64,000 nucleotides of DNA from Ruegeria arenilitoris (GCF_013032445.1 NZ_WQCA01000013.1:32557-96556), one strand, 5' to 3'; positions 36,013 through 44,546 are shown, counted from the first letter of the stretch. Program-made: numbers and translations. The notes: generated by a model from the sequence alone, not told the origin.

Positions 36013-36210
36013 ATGATCTACTTCGCAAGGTACTACCGCGTTCTTAAGGCAATCCAAAACTCCGCCAAACAGGAGTGGTCCGGTGGGAAAATCCACGGTC
36101 TGCACACTTCGGCGCTTGGCGAAAAAACATCGAACGGACGACGCTGGGATCCCCCTTACGTTCTGCAGAAGCAGCCCGCAGAACCTTCACAAAAATCGAC
36201 CGAGAACTGA
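36013..36210 (+). CDS. 65-residue small protein, first gene of HlyD operon
   Basis: The start has a strong ribosome site (AAGGAAA, 6 nt upstream) and lies just past the putative AraC operator. The peptide begins MIYFARYYRVLKAIQNSAKQ, an amphipathic basic helix, followed by a polar low-complexity tail. I recognise no family. It precedes the 125-residue membrane protein by 62 bp. Translation is plausible from position and ribosome site; function unknown. Confidence 0.45.
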   Translation: MIYFARYYRVLKAIQNSAKQEWSGGKIHGLHTSALGEKTSNGRRWDPPYVLQKQPAEPSQKSTEN

Positions 36211-36272
36211 CGTCCACCAGACACCTGAAATCTTCACACGCAGCATGGCTGTAAAACAAAAGGACCTGAAAC

Positions 36273-36650
36273 ATGAAACCACCCGCGTTCCTGATGGCGC
36301 CTATACTTGGCCTCATCTCAACTCCCGCCTTCGCCGCTGGTGGCGATCCGAGATGGTGGGTCGCGCCCAATCAGACCGACACCTATGCCTGGGTTGGCTT
36401 GGTTGTTCTCTTCCTGGCGATCCTACTGGTCGTGCACCTCTACGCGCGCTTTGAACGCTATACCGAGCGCAAATCAGTTGGCACTCCGCTGCGCACAACC
36501 ATTCCAGTGATGCTTACCATAGCCTTGGCATACGAATTGATGCCCGCGCTCAGCCACTTCAGCATTCTGCTACCAGGCGCGCTGATCCTGACCGCAATCG
36601 CCCGTGACTTCATGTTGTGGTGGCGGCCTTCGAAAGAGGAGTTGGTATAA
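36273..36650 (+). CDS. small inner-membrane protein preceding HlyD adaptor
   Basis: A 125-residue protein with a signal-like first helix (LMAPILGLISTPAFAAG), then hydrophobic helices around 41-57 (WVGLVVLFLAILLVVHLY) and 77-107. It ends in a charged WWRPSKEELV. No domain is recognised by me. Its stop overlaps the start of the HlyD gene (TAATG), so they are translationally coupled, and small DUF membrane proteins paired with HlyD-type adaptors are common (for example YibI/YibH in enterobacteria, though the sequence here is not similar to YibI). Confidence 0.75.
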   Translation: MKPPAFLMAPILGLISTPAFAAGGDPRWWVAPNQTDTYAWVGLVVLFLAILLVVHLYARFERYTERKSVGTPLRTTIPVMLTIALAYELMPALSHFSILLPGALILTAIARDFMLWWRPSKEELV

Positions 36651-37867
36651 TGATTGAACTGCTCGTCACATCTTTTCCGTTTGTCCTGCGGTTGATCTAC
36701 CTAAAATGGCGCGGGATCCCAGTCACCCTCTACAACGTTCACCGGGCGCTGTTCATGTGGTTCGTCCTGGCCCTGATCGTTTTCTTTGCTGTATTCTACT
36801 ACTACCCCAAGTCCTACACTGGCCTTGTGCCCTTCAGAACTGTTCCTGTCGTCGCAGAGAACGGCGGAACAGTGACCGATATCTATGTAAAAGGTGGCGA
36901 TCGTGTCGAACCGGGTGCCCCACTGTTTGCCGTCGAGAATACGTCTGAACAAGCCGCTGTAGACTTTGCGACGCGCAAAGTTGAGGAGATCGAAAGCGCA
37001 AAACTAGCAGCTGAGTTGCAAGTCCAAACTGCGCAAGCCGTGCTGGATGCCGCCATAACCGCTCGAGAGCAAGCTGAGCTGGTACTAATGGATCACGAGG
37101 CGCTTCAAGCGAAAGGCTCTGCGGCCTTTCAAGTGAGCCAGCTGGAACGTGCCCAGGCAACCTTGAGCACCCGAGAAGCAGAGGTTGAAGCTGCAGAGAC
37201 GCAGCTTGGCGTGGCACAAGTCCAGGCGCATGCCGTTTTGCCTGCCCAGCTCGCATCGGCGCGGGCGTCTTTGAAGCAGGCTCAGGTGGAACTGTCAAAG
37301 ACACTGACGCTCAGTTCTGTCGACGGTGTGGTGGAACAAGTCACCCTGAATATCGGATCGCGCGCAGCACAAGCCGCAATGAGCCCCGCTATGCTGATCG
37401 TACCCGATCGGAAAGATGTTGAGCGAGGGCGTATCGTTGCTGGTTTCTCGCAGGTTTCACGCACCGAATTGTACGAGGGAATGGCGGCGGAAGTGGCATG
37501 CGAAAGCAACTTCAACATCTCGATGCGCAATACCGTTCTTCCGGCAAGGATCGTACGTATTCAAGAGTCTATTTCTTCTGGTCAGCTTGCACCCAGCGGT
37601 CGCTTGATCGAGCCTAGTGAAAAGGCGAAACGGGGTCAGATCGTCGTCCATCTTGACCTGGTGCACCCAGAGCACCGCGATCTTCTGGTGCCAGGTAGCG
37701 GTTGCATCGTCCAATCCTACACCACCAGTTTTGAAGGTAATATGGAAGGAACACTTGTCGCCCACGGGATACAGGCAATGGGTATCATCAAGGCGGTCGG
37801 TCTGCGAGTCAAAGCTTGGTTCGGTCTGACTTCGGGTATCGGTTTGATCGGCGGAGGACACGCCTGA
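36650..37867 (+). CDS. HlyD/EmrA-family membrane-fusion protein
   Basis: A 405-residue periplasmic adaptor. One N-terminal transmembrane helix (MWFVLALIVFFAVFYYYP) is followed by the lipoyl-like half motif VPVVAENGGTVTDIYVKGGDRVEPGAPLF, a long coiled coil (about residues 105-215, Glu/Ala/Gln-rich) and the second lipoyl half TLSSVDGVVEQVTLNIGSRA. It should bridge an inner-membrane exporter and an outer-membrane channel, but neither is encoded nearby. It is coupled to the small membrane protein upstream and followed by an intrinsic terminator. Confidence 0.88.
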   Translation: MIELLVTSFPFVLRLIYLKWRGIPVTLYNVHRALFMWFVLALIVFFAVFYYYPKSYTGLVPFRTVPVVAENGGTVTDIYVKGGDRVEPGAPLFAVENTSEQAAVDFATRKVEEIESAKLAAELQVQTAQAVLDAAITAREQAELVLMDHEALQAKGSAAFQVSQLERAQATLSTREAEVEAAETQLGVAQVQAHAVLPAQLASARASLKQAQVELSKTLTLSSVDGVVEQVTLNIGSRAAQAAMSPAMLIVPDRKDVERGRIVAGFSQVSRTELYEGMAAEVACESNFNISMRNTVLPARIVRIQESISSGQLAPSGRLIEPSEKAKRGQIVVHLDLVHPEHRDLLVPGSGCIVQSYTTSFEGNMEGTLVAHGIQAMGIIKAVGLRVKAWFGLTSGIGLIGGGHA

Positions 37868-37897
37868 TTTCCAAGTCCAATCATTCTCAACAATCGC

Positions 37898-37927
37898 GGC
37901 TCCCAATATGTGTTGGGAGCCGTTTTT
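37898..37927 (+). terminator. Rho-independent terminator after HlyD operon
   Basis: A perfect 9-bp stem, GGCTCCCAA paired with TTGGGAGCC (37898-37906 and 37913-37921), with a 6-nt loop, is followed at once by GTTTTT. It lies 31 bp after the HlyD stop. Confidence 0.9.
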
Positions 37928-38132
37928 ACTATTTGCGGGCAAATCGCAAAACATGAGCACTGCGTTGTCGTTTTCTACTGTGCGAGGAAAAGCCGGTAGG
38001 TCCACTCAGGCCAGTCCTTTGCAGAAGTATTGCGATCCCTAATATTAGCCTGGAATGCCAGGTTTGTCCCGCTGAGCAGACGATGAATGGTCCGTTGTGT
38101 TAACCTTGTAGGTCACTGCATCCACGGACCGC

Positions 38133-38150
38133 AAAGGCCGCTTTGAGTCC
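38133..38150 (+). repeat. dispersed GTCCGC-type repeat motif
   Basis: The sequence AAAGGCCGCTTTGAGTCC is a diverged copy of the motif AAGGTCCGCTNTGGGC found at several intergenic places in the window. It lies in the gap between the terminator and the secreted orphan gene. Confidence 0.35.
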
Positions 38151-38246
38151 AAAGTAACAATCAGAACCCAAAGGTTATCCAAGTTGCGAGGAGCATCCGA
38201 TAGTCTATAGATGCATACCGAGAGACTGGTTTCGATTGGAGCGAAA

Positions 38247-38942
38247 ATGGCCTTAAAAGGTGTGAGAGCCAGGGTATCATTAAGGGTAGCAATTTCCTGC
38301 TTTCTTCTTCTGATAGCGTTACCCGTTTCTTCGAAAGAAAGCTTCGATCCACAGGGTTATTTTGTAAACCCAGATGAAGCCAATATGTCAGATTTGGCAA
38401 ACTATTGGTGGCAGTGGTTTTACAGTATTCCGAAGATACAGAACCCGAGACTTGATCCCACCGGAATACACTGTGCTGCTATGCAATCAGGAGAAGTCTG
38501 GTTTCTTGCCGATGCCGAACCCGGCGAAATCACTGAACGGAAGTGTCAGGTACCTTTTGGGAAAAGCCTTTTCTTTACAGTTATAAACAACATCGGTTGG
38601 ACGCCTCCCGGGGTTGAACAGAGTTGTGACGAGGCTATAGAGGGGGTGGATTTTGAGCCAGTTTCGACTGACGTTATCGAAGTCAAACTGAACGGGACGC
38701 CATTTCCAAATCCTGCATTGCATCTTGTTGGTTCGGCAGATTGCTTTGATATTCTTGACCGAATTCCCAGTGAGTACAATCCGCCGAGTTATTATCCATC
38801 CGCAACTGATGGCTATTGGTTCATGCTTAAACCTCTTCCGGTCGGCACCTACGACTTGTCAATTTCGGCGATTTCAAAATGGGACGGCGGCCAAAAAACT
38901 ATTCAGGACGTGCGTTATCTGATCGAGGTTATTCCAGAATAG
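38247..38942 (+). CDS. secreted protein of unknown function
   Basis: A 231-residue protein. The start at 38247 has GGAG 6 nt upstream; the first helix VSLRVAISCFLLLIALPVSS is a signal peptide. The mature chain has conserved-looking pieces NYWWQWFYSIP, GEVWFLAD, CQVPFGKSLFFTVINN and GYWFMLKPLPVGTYDLSI, which resemble a family of unnamed exported bacterial proteins with a beta-sandwich look. There are four Cys residues, possibly two disulfides. The codon usage is more AT-rich than in neighbouring genes, which suggests later acquisition. Function unknown. Confidence 0.75.
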   Translation: MALKGVRARVSLRVAISCFLLLIALPVSSKESFDPQGYFVNPDEANMSDLANYWWQWFYSIPKIQNPRLDPTGIHCAAMQSGEVWFLADAEPGEITERKCQVPFGKSLFFTVINNIGWTPPGVEQSCDEAIEGVDFEPVSTDVIEVKLNGTPFPNPALHLVGSADCFDILDRIPSEYNPPSYYPSATDGYWFMLKPLPVGTYDLSISAISKWDGGQKTIQDVRYLIEVIPE

Positions 38943-38971
38943 GTTTTAACAGCGACAGGAAACCCGAAAGT

Positions 38972-39076
38972 CAGCTTTGTCCGTCATGCCGGAATTGCAA
39001 AGTCCCGTGACGAACGTCTGCTTTGCGTTGCCATCAGCCAACCCCGCGCACCGCAGAGAATGACCACTTCGAACCC
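38972..39076 (+). repeat. long dispersed repeat, copy 1
   Basis: About 105 bp that align end to end with 47054-47158. Landmarks are CAGCTTTGTCCG at the left, GAAATTGCAAAG-like sequence (GGAATTGCAAAG here), GCCATCAG in the middle and CACCGCAG at the right. It lies 29 bp after the secreted orphan and upstream of the AraC gene. Confidence 0.65.
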
Positions 39077-39232
39077 CAAAGTACCAGATGCTGTGCGTTG
39101 GTCGATTGACCGCTTGGGTCGTAGCAGCGAGAGGTGCTTGTTGGCGTGTTCTGCGACTGGTTTGGCGGGTGCGGCTATAAACTTCTGCGTTGTCATAGTC
39201 TATATTTTGTTCCGACACCGAGGACTACGCAG

Positions 39233-40249
39233 ATGCCAACGCCCGACAGAATAAAGACGCCCGACATTTTCTGGAAAGCTCTAGAAAGCCTGTCGATCAG
39301 CCGCGCAGCTCTTTTGCGAGACGCAAAGCTACCGCCGAGCGTATTCTCACCTGAGGGGCGCATGACTACGAAGCAACTGTTTGCATTGTGGGATGCCCTC
39401 CAAGCCCTCGGCGGTGACGACATCGGCCTCGCATTGACGGATTCCATGCACGAAGCAACCTTGCCGCCGTCCTTTCTTGTTGCGTTCCACGCCAAGAATG
39501 TTGGGGAGGCTTTGCACCGGGTCGCGCGGTTCAAAGCACTGTGCGCTCCTGAAGAGTTTCGAGTGAGCGTCGAGGACGACGGGTGTGCTGTGACAACCGC
39601 TTGGACCTATGCCAGGCAGACGGAACCTGACGCACTCACAGATGCGACGTTCACGTTTCTGGTGAACATGGTCCGGGCGGGAACTGAACAAGCAATATCG
39701 CCTAAAGGCATCGAGCTACGTCGGAGCCGAAGCGAACGACTAGAGACCTGGTTCGATTGCCCCATTGCGTGGAACGCTCCGAACGCCCGAATTACCTTCA
39801 ACCAAGCAGACTTGGAGATACCCTTCACCAGCTACAACAGCGAGCTTCTTGAGATGCTGGACGTGGCACTCGATGCTGATCTGAACAAGGCCGAGAACAC
39901 CACATCACTGACCGATCAAGTCCGTTGGCACTTGCGGCGTGCTCTGACCGCCGGTCGCCCGGAACTACGCAGCATCGCACGTGACATGGCCATCAGTGAA
40001 CGCTCCTTGCAGCGCCACTTAAGGGGTGAAGGGCACAGCTTTAAGTCGCTGTTATCAGACACGCGACATCAACTGGCGTGCGAGTATCTCGACGAGCCCG
40101 ATTTCGACATCAGCGAGATCGCATACCTTCTCGGATACGAGGACCAGGTGTCATTCTATCGAGCCTTCCAAAAGTGGGAACACCAAACCCCGGCAGAATG
40201 GCGTTCCCGCCATCCAGACGGCCCGGACAAGGTGCCAATCCACACCTAG
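39233..40249 (+). CDS. AraC-family regulator
   Basis: A 338-residue AraC-type regulator; the start at 39233 (MPTPDRIKTPDIFW) has GAGGA about 10 nt upstream. The ligand domain includes LWDALQALGGDDIGLALTD and VAFHAKNVGEALHRVARFK. The HTH ends GYEDQVSFYRAFQKWEHQTPAEWR. The next gene on the same strand, 99 bp away, is a hydrolase and is the best guess for a target. Confidence 0.88.
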   Translation: MPTPDRIKTPDIFWKALESLSISRAALLRDAKLPPSVFSPEGRMTTKQLFALWDALQALGGDDIGLALTDSMHEATLPPSFLVAFHAKNVGEALHRVARFKALCAPEEFRVSVEDDGCAVTTAWTYARQTEPDALTDATFTFLVNMVRAGTEQAISPKGIELRRSRSERLETWFDCPIAWNAPNARITFNQADLEIPFTSYNSELLEMLDVALDADLNKAENTTSLTDQVRWHLRRALTAGRPELRSIARDMAISERSLQRHLRGEGHSFKSLLSDTRHQLACEYLDEPDFDISEIAYLLGYEDQVSFYRAFQKWEHQTPAEWRSRHPDGPDKVPIHT

Positions 40250-40348
40250 CGTCCGCTTCTCTCAAACGACCTTCAACATGAACCGCTTCCAACGGGCTCG
40301 GACGACCGGCCCCGAACAATCAGACACGCCAATTAAAGGAGAACAGAA

Positions 40349-41275
40349 GTGACTGCTCAACCAACCCCAGACCAACTTGCGACGCTCAAAGCGGTGGCCC
40401 GTGGCTCCGTGTCCATTGATGGCGAGCGCGCACCTATATTGGAGACGCCCAAGGACTACGGGATGGAACATGAAGATGTCACGTTCACTGCCGATGACGG
40501 CATCAAACTGGCGGCTTGGTTTATCCCGGCTGAAGGCTCTAACAAGCTTATAATTTGCAATCATCCGGCCACCCTCAATCGCTATGGTTTTCCGGGACAT
40601 ATGAAGCCTTGGAGCGATTTCCAGAATGTCGAAGTGAAGTTCGGCAAAGTGCACAAGGCATTGCACGACGCGGGCTACAACGTCCTAACCTACGATCTTC
40701 GAAACCATGGTGAAAGCGACACCGCCCCGGACAACGCCTGGGGTCAGGGCTTTGCAGATGAGTACAAAGACGTCTTGGCGGCATTCGACTACGTCAAATC
40801 GCAAGACACGCTGAAGGACATGAAAATAGGGCTTTTCAACCCGTGCGCCGGTGGTGGTGCCGCGATCCACGCGATGTCAGAGAACCCAGAATACTTCGAG
40901 GACGTGAAAGCGTTTGTTTGCGCTCAGCCTGCATCAATCAATGTCATGTCCAAGGTAGCCCTTGCTGGCATGGGTTTGGGAGAGTTTTACGACACGTTTG
41001 TGCAAGAAGTCGAAAGTGTCAGGGGGCTGAACCTGAATGAGATGACGCCTCACCTTTTCGCCAAGAACATCAAGATGCCGACCTATATTGTGCAGAACAA
41101 AGATGATGTCTGGACGGTCCCGGAAGACGTGCAGACCACCTTTGACCTGCTGCCGAACCCGGACAAGAAGCTGCATTGGATCGAAGACGGCGATACCCGC
41201 CGCTTTATCGGTTACAATTTCTTCGGTGAACATCCCGAAACGATGATTGAATTCCTCGACAAGCATATGAGTTAA
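40349..41275 (+). CDS. alpha/beta hydrolase with cysteine at the nucleophile elbow
   Basis: A 308-residue cytoplasmic alpha/beta hydrolase. The start is GTG with AAAGGAG upstream. Core motifs are VLTYDLRNHGESD (strand 4 region), the elbow GLFNPCAGGGA, and later PTYIVQNKDDVWT (Asp) with a C-terminal His in NFFGEHPE. A Ser would be expected at the elbow centre; here it is Cys, as in dienelactone hydrolase and YcjY-like proteins. The substrate is unknown. It follows an AraC gene that probably controls it. Confidence 0.85.
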   Translation: MTAQPTPDQLATLKAVARGSVSIDGERAPILETPKDYGMEHEDVTFTADDGIKLAAWFIPAEGSNKLIICNHPATLNRYGFPGHMKPWSDFQNVEVKFGKVHKALHDAGYNVLTYDLRNHGESDTAPDNAWGQGFADEYKDVLAAFDYVKSQDTLKDMKIGLFNPCAGGGAAIHAMSENPEYFEDVKAFVCAQPASINVMSKVALAGMGLGEFYDTFVQEVESVRGLNLNEMTPHLFAKNIKMPTYIVQNKDDVWTVPEDVQTTFDLLPNPDKKLHWIEDGDTRRFIGYNFFGEHPETMIEFLDKHMS

Positions 41276-41285
41276 AATTCACCTT

Positions 41286-41315
41286 GAGGAAGGTGCGGCC
41301 TGCCGTTCCTTCCTC
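41286..41315 (+). terminator. weak hairpin after hydrolase gene
   Basis: An 8-bp stem GAGGAAGG/CCTTCCTC (41286-41293, 41308-41315) with a 14-nt loop follows the hydrolase stop by 11 bp. There is no good T-tract after it, so termination is uncertain. Confidence 0.35.
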
Positions 41316-41532
41316 GAAGATAGTTTCGCCAACTTCTAAGCGGTCATTCATGCGAAAGACCCGAATGTTTGCTTTGTCCGCACAACTGCCGTTAGTTACG
41401 TTGGTACAGGTAGATAGACAGACAAAAATTGGCGGATGACTACTCTGAGCCCTTGATGGCTGCTCAAAGATCGAATTTTTGCCACTTTTCTCTTTTTGAT
41501 TGGGCTTTCGTTCTGAAGGCTAAAAGTGATTT

Positions 41533-42213
41533 GTGGAATTGAGTATGGCCCATCACCGAACCAGTGAGACTGAGACTGAACTTCACTATTCAGAAGTGAG
41601 GAATATCTTTGCCAAGACGGCTATGCAGTTAGGTTTGAGTGATCCTTATGCCGGGATTTTCGGTCAATCAGTTTGGCATCTTTGCAATCGAGGCTACCCC
41701 GGCATTACCAATTCAATAGCCTTTTTAATGATAAACAAGGATGTTCTGACGGAAGTTTGGAATGACCCGAGATATCCATATCGAAATAATCCTTTGTCTT
41801 TGGTTTGTCCAATTCGAACCGCTATTCTCGTCGAGCAAAAAATTGATATTGCAGAAGAAAGCGGAGACTTGGAGGATTTTTCTCTTACACTCGGACGCTC
41901 AGCGCTTCCTGTACTGAGCCTTCCACCGATTGCTTTCAATTTGAAACAGAAAAACTGCGGCTTCGACACCGTTCAAATCCTAGGACCAAGTGCGACAATC
42001 TCGATGTCGGACGCCGGAATGTCAGAAGCAGCTGACACCCTTTCTCATGAATTCGCTTGGGTTGGTAACAAGCACGATATCAAGAAACCGGTAACTTATA
42101 AGCTCTCGCGCGATGCCTGTTCCGAAGACGGGTTGTATTATTGTAAAGTGCGCCGCGAGACTCTGAGGTTGCCGACAATCCGACTTAATGGCGATGGTAC
42201 TTTGCGTTTATAG
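41533..42213 (+). CDS. hypothetical protein, possibly DUF3726-like
   Basis: A 226-residue protein without signal peptide. The N-terminal segment YSEVRNIFAKTAMQLGLSDPYAGIFGQSVWHLCNRGYPG resembles the opening of DUF3726 proteins, but I am not sure. The start is GTG 41533 or ATG 41545; neither has a clean ribosome site. Base composition is clearly more AT-rich than most neighbours. The gene stands alone, flanked by repeat-bearing intergenic DNA on both sides. Confidence 0.6.
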   Translation: MELSMAHHRTSETETELHYSEVRNIFAKTAMQLGLSDPYAGIFGQSVWHLCNRGYPGITNSIAFLMINKDVLTEVWNDPRYPYRNNPLSLVCPIRTAILVEQKIDIAEESGDLEDFSLTLGRSALPVLSLPPIAFNLKQKNCGFDTVQILGPSATISMSDAGMSEAADTLSHEFAWVGNKHDIKKPVTYKLSRDACSEDGLYYCKVRRETLRLPTIRLNGDGTLRL

Positions 42214-42812
42214 GTTGGCATCCAAAGGTCCGGTTTTGTCCGCATTGCGGTCTTTGTCGATCCGGACCTCGAATGACAGGTTTCGTGACCCGGCATCAAT
42301 TTCATCGTTATAACAAACCACGAACGTCGCTGTACGGATGTTGCGTGAAGCGATCTATAGTTGAGTGGTTAACTCCCCAGCGGACCATACGAACCAGAAC
42401 TTCAATCGCCGGATAGCAGTCATTGATCCTGTGCTCGGAGAACGTCAGCCTCGATCCCATATTGTCAAGTGCTGCGGTTTACACGAAAAGGTAACTTACT
42501 TACTTCACGGGCATCCGAACTAGAGCGTCAGATGCCCGCTTTCGTGACCATCTTCGTTTCCAGTTTAATTACTCGCTGCCAGGCAGGGATGTTGATTAAC
42601 ACTTAAACACTCTAACGACCGTTTTGACGACACTCTCAGTCCAACAGCGGTCTTGGCGCTGCATATGCGAGAGAAAGCTGCGCCAGCAAACGTCCGGAAC
42701 GGCAACGATGACAAAGTCCGCTTAGCTGTAATAAACCATTGAAAATCGAGCGCTGCAGCACCGCAAGTCCGCTCTGAGCCCATTTCAACCAATGCTGCAT
42801 CTAGCCCGAATG
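42214..42812. other. intergenic region with several degenerate repeat motifs
   Basis: About 600 bp with no gene I can support. It contains GTCCGC-type motifs, such as AAGTCCGCTCTGAGCCC at 42765-42781 and TTTGTCCGCATTGCGG near 42235. No terminator for the flanking genes is obvious. Confidence 0.5.
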
Positions 42813-43415
42813 TCAGCTTCGGGATTCTGTATGATACTGGGACAAGAACATATCAACACTCTCTTCAATTACGGTTGAAGCGCCATCCAAGCTGTCGGCT
42901 CCGATTAGGAACTTTGGCCAAAAGAAGAATGCCTTTGCACCTGCGGTAAGAAGCTCGGTCGCGTAATTCGGATCCACGTCTTTGAGTTGGCCTGCAGCTA
43001 CAGCTTCAGCGACTATTGTACGTACCGGGTTGTTGCTCATCTCGGCGCGTGCAAACACGCGCCGGGCTAACTCCTGGTCTCGCAGATACTCCGTCATCAC
43101 CATCCGATTGAGCCCCAAATACCGTTCGTCAGTAATGGCTGCGATGTAGTCTTCTAAGCCTTTAACAAGCTGCTCTCGTAAAGGTTTCTCTGGATCAAAT
43201 GGCGTGGATTGGATGGCCCCGGTCTCATTTACGATGATCTCAACAATCTCATCAAACAGGGATTCCTTGGTCGGGAAGTGATTGTAAAGCGTGCGACTCG
43301 AAACGCTCGCAGCTTGCGCGATCCGCATGGTACGCGCGCCTTCAAATCCGTGCGACCGAAACTCTTCAACTGCTGCGTCGATGATATTTTGTCGTTTTTT
43401 TTCAGTACGCTTCAT
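42813..43415 (-). CDS. TetR-family repressor
   Basis: A 200-residue TetR regulator. The HTH is clear: RQNIIDAAVEEFRSHGFEGA, then RIAQAASVSSRTLYNHFPTKESLFDEI. The all-helical ligand domain includes FFFWPKFLIGADSL. It is divergent from a hydrolase-SDR-SDR operon. Two 18-bp dyads between the starts are excellent candidate operators, so it most likely represses both itself and that operon until a hydrophobic ligand binds. Confidence 0.92.
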   Translation of the reverse strand: MKRTEKKRQNIIDAAVEEFRSHGFEGARTMRIAQAASVSSRTLYNHFPTKESLFDEIVEIIVNETGAIQSTPFDPEKPLREQLVKGLEDYIAAITDERYLGLNRMVMTEYLRDQELARRVFARAEMSNNPVRTIVAEAVAAGQLKDVDPNYATELLTAGAKAFFFWPKFLIGADSLDGASTVIEESVDMFLSQYHTESRS

Positions 43416-43431
43416 GGTTCAGAGCTCAAAG

Positions 43432-43449
43432 GTAAGAATTTTTGTTTAC
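43432..43449. promoter_or_regulatory. TetR operator candidate 1 (GTAA-N10-TTAC)
   Basis: GTAAGAATTTTTGTTTAC is an 18-bp dyad with perfect GTAA/TTAC arms. It is mirrored by site 2 at 43471-43488. It starts 17 bp upstream of the tetR start codon and would block its promoter. Confidence 0.65.
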
Positions 43450-43470
43450 ATTTGCTTGCCGCCACCCTAA

Positions 43471-43488
43471 GTAAACTACGCACCTTAC
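43471..43488. promoter_or_regulatory. TetR operator candidate 2 (GTAA-N10-TTAC)
   Basis: GTAAACTACGCACCTTAC has the same GTAA-N10-TTAC layout as site 1. The two sites together form a larger inverted arrangement (CAAAGGTAAG on the left, CTTACTTTTG on the right). It ends 42 bp before the hydrolase start. Confidence 0.65.
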
Positions 43489-43530
43489 TTTTGCAACACT
43501 AACACGCCACATCCCTAGGAGATCAAAGCG

Positions 43531-44472
43531 ATGACGCGGACAGTTTTCAAAGCAGGCGCAAACCGAGTTACATTCAAATCCTTTGGTGTGGATTTGGTCG
43601 GCGATCTTTATCTTCCGGAAAGTTTTGACGAGACAAAGACCTACAAGGCAATCGTCGGTGCTAGCCCGTTTCCGCAAGTCAAAGACCAGGTTCCAGCCAC
43701 CTATGGTCCAGAAATGGCGGCACGCGGATTTATCTACCTAGGATTTGACTACCTGGGCATGGGTGACTCCCCCGCTCTGCCGGGTGAGTTCAAACAGTCA
43801 CGTTACATGTTCCGTCTGATTGAAAACACCTGGGATGCAGTGTCCTATCTCGGCACGCTGCCTTTCGTCGAAGAAATCTATGGCTTGGGCGTCTGTCAGG
43901 GTGGTTCGATCATCGCGTCGGCTGCTGTAACCGACCACCGCATCAAGAAGATTGCAACCGTTTCGGGCATGATGGCAGCGGACGCCTTCCAATGGACGGA
44001 CCGCAACATGGCGAACATGATGATTGATGCTGCCAACGCGTCCAAGCAGAAGATGTACGAAACCGGCGAAGCGGATCTGGGCTGGCCCAATGTTCTTAAT
44101 GACGATCAAACCGAAGAAGAGTTCGTCGCGCTTGGTGTTCCAATGGCCGCTGAAACCTACAGCTACTACGGTAAAGATGGTGTTGCAGGTCCGGGCACCA
44201 TTAAAAACTTTACCAATGAGCATAACGGCGATCAGGCTATGCAGTCGTTGATTTCCATTGGAGAGCACTATGCTGACAAGATCACGCAGCCTGCGCTGAT
44301 CATCTACAGCCCATCGGCCTTCACTGCGATTTGCTCGACCGCATTCACAGAGAGGCTGACAAACGAACACGAAGTTCTGACCTTCGACGAATTTGGACAT
44401 GTTGAGTTCTACTACAAGCCAGAGGCCGTGAAGGCATCGACAGACGCTGTAGCCGTGTTTTTTAACAAATAA
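43531..44472 (+). CDS. alpha/beta hydrolase (YcjY-like) with cysteine elbow
   Basis: A 313-residue hydrolase. The fold motifs are SFGVDLVGDLYLPESF (N-terminal strand), GFDYLGMGDSP, the elbow GLGVCQGGSI with Cys at the nucleophile position, PALIIYSPSAFT and a final His in DEFGHVEFYYKP. It resembles the DLH/YcjY-like group. First gene of an operon under the adjacent TetR. GGAGA lies upstream of the start. A plausible role is hydrolysis of a lactone or ester handled by the two SDRs that follow; the substrate is not known. Confidence 0.87.
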   Translation: MTRTVFKAGANRVTFKSFGVDLVGDLYLPESFDETKTYKAIVGASPFPQVKDQVPATYGPEMAARGFIYLGFDYLGMGDSPALPGEFKQSRYMFRLIENTWDAVSYLGTLPFVEEIYGLGVCQGGSIIASAAVTDHRIKKIATVSGMMAADAFQWTDRNMANMMIDAANASKQKMYETGEADLGWPNVLNDDQTEEEFVALGVPMAAETYSYYGKDGVAGPGTIKNFTNEHNGDQAMQSLISIGEHYADKITQPALIIYSPSAFTAICSTAFTERLTNEHEVLTFDEFGHVEFYYKPEAVKASTDAVAVFFNK

Positions 44473-44546
44473 ACTGTTTAGGCAGAGGCCAGTATTTGGT
44501 GTCTGCCACCCTCCTTTTTCTCAGACTGTTCCCTTGTGAGGAAAAA

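Noticed and set aside
44478..44520. Terminator after the 43531 hydrolase
   Set aside because: GGCAGA/TCTGCC pair with mismatched interior and a T-run 8 nt later; weak, and the next SDR gene is likely co-transcribed.
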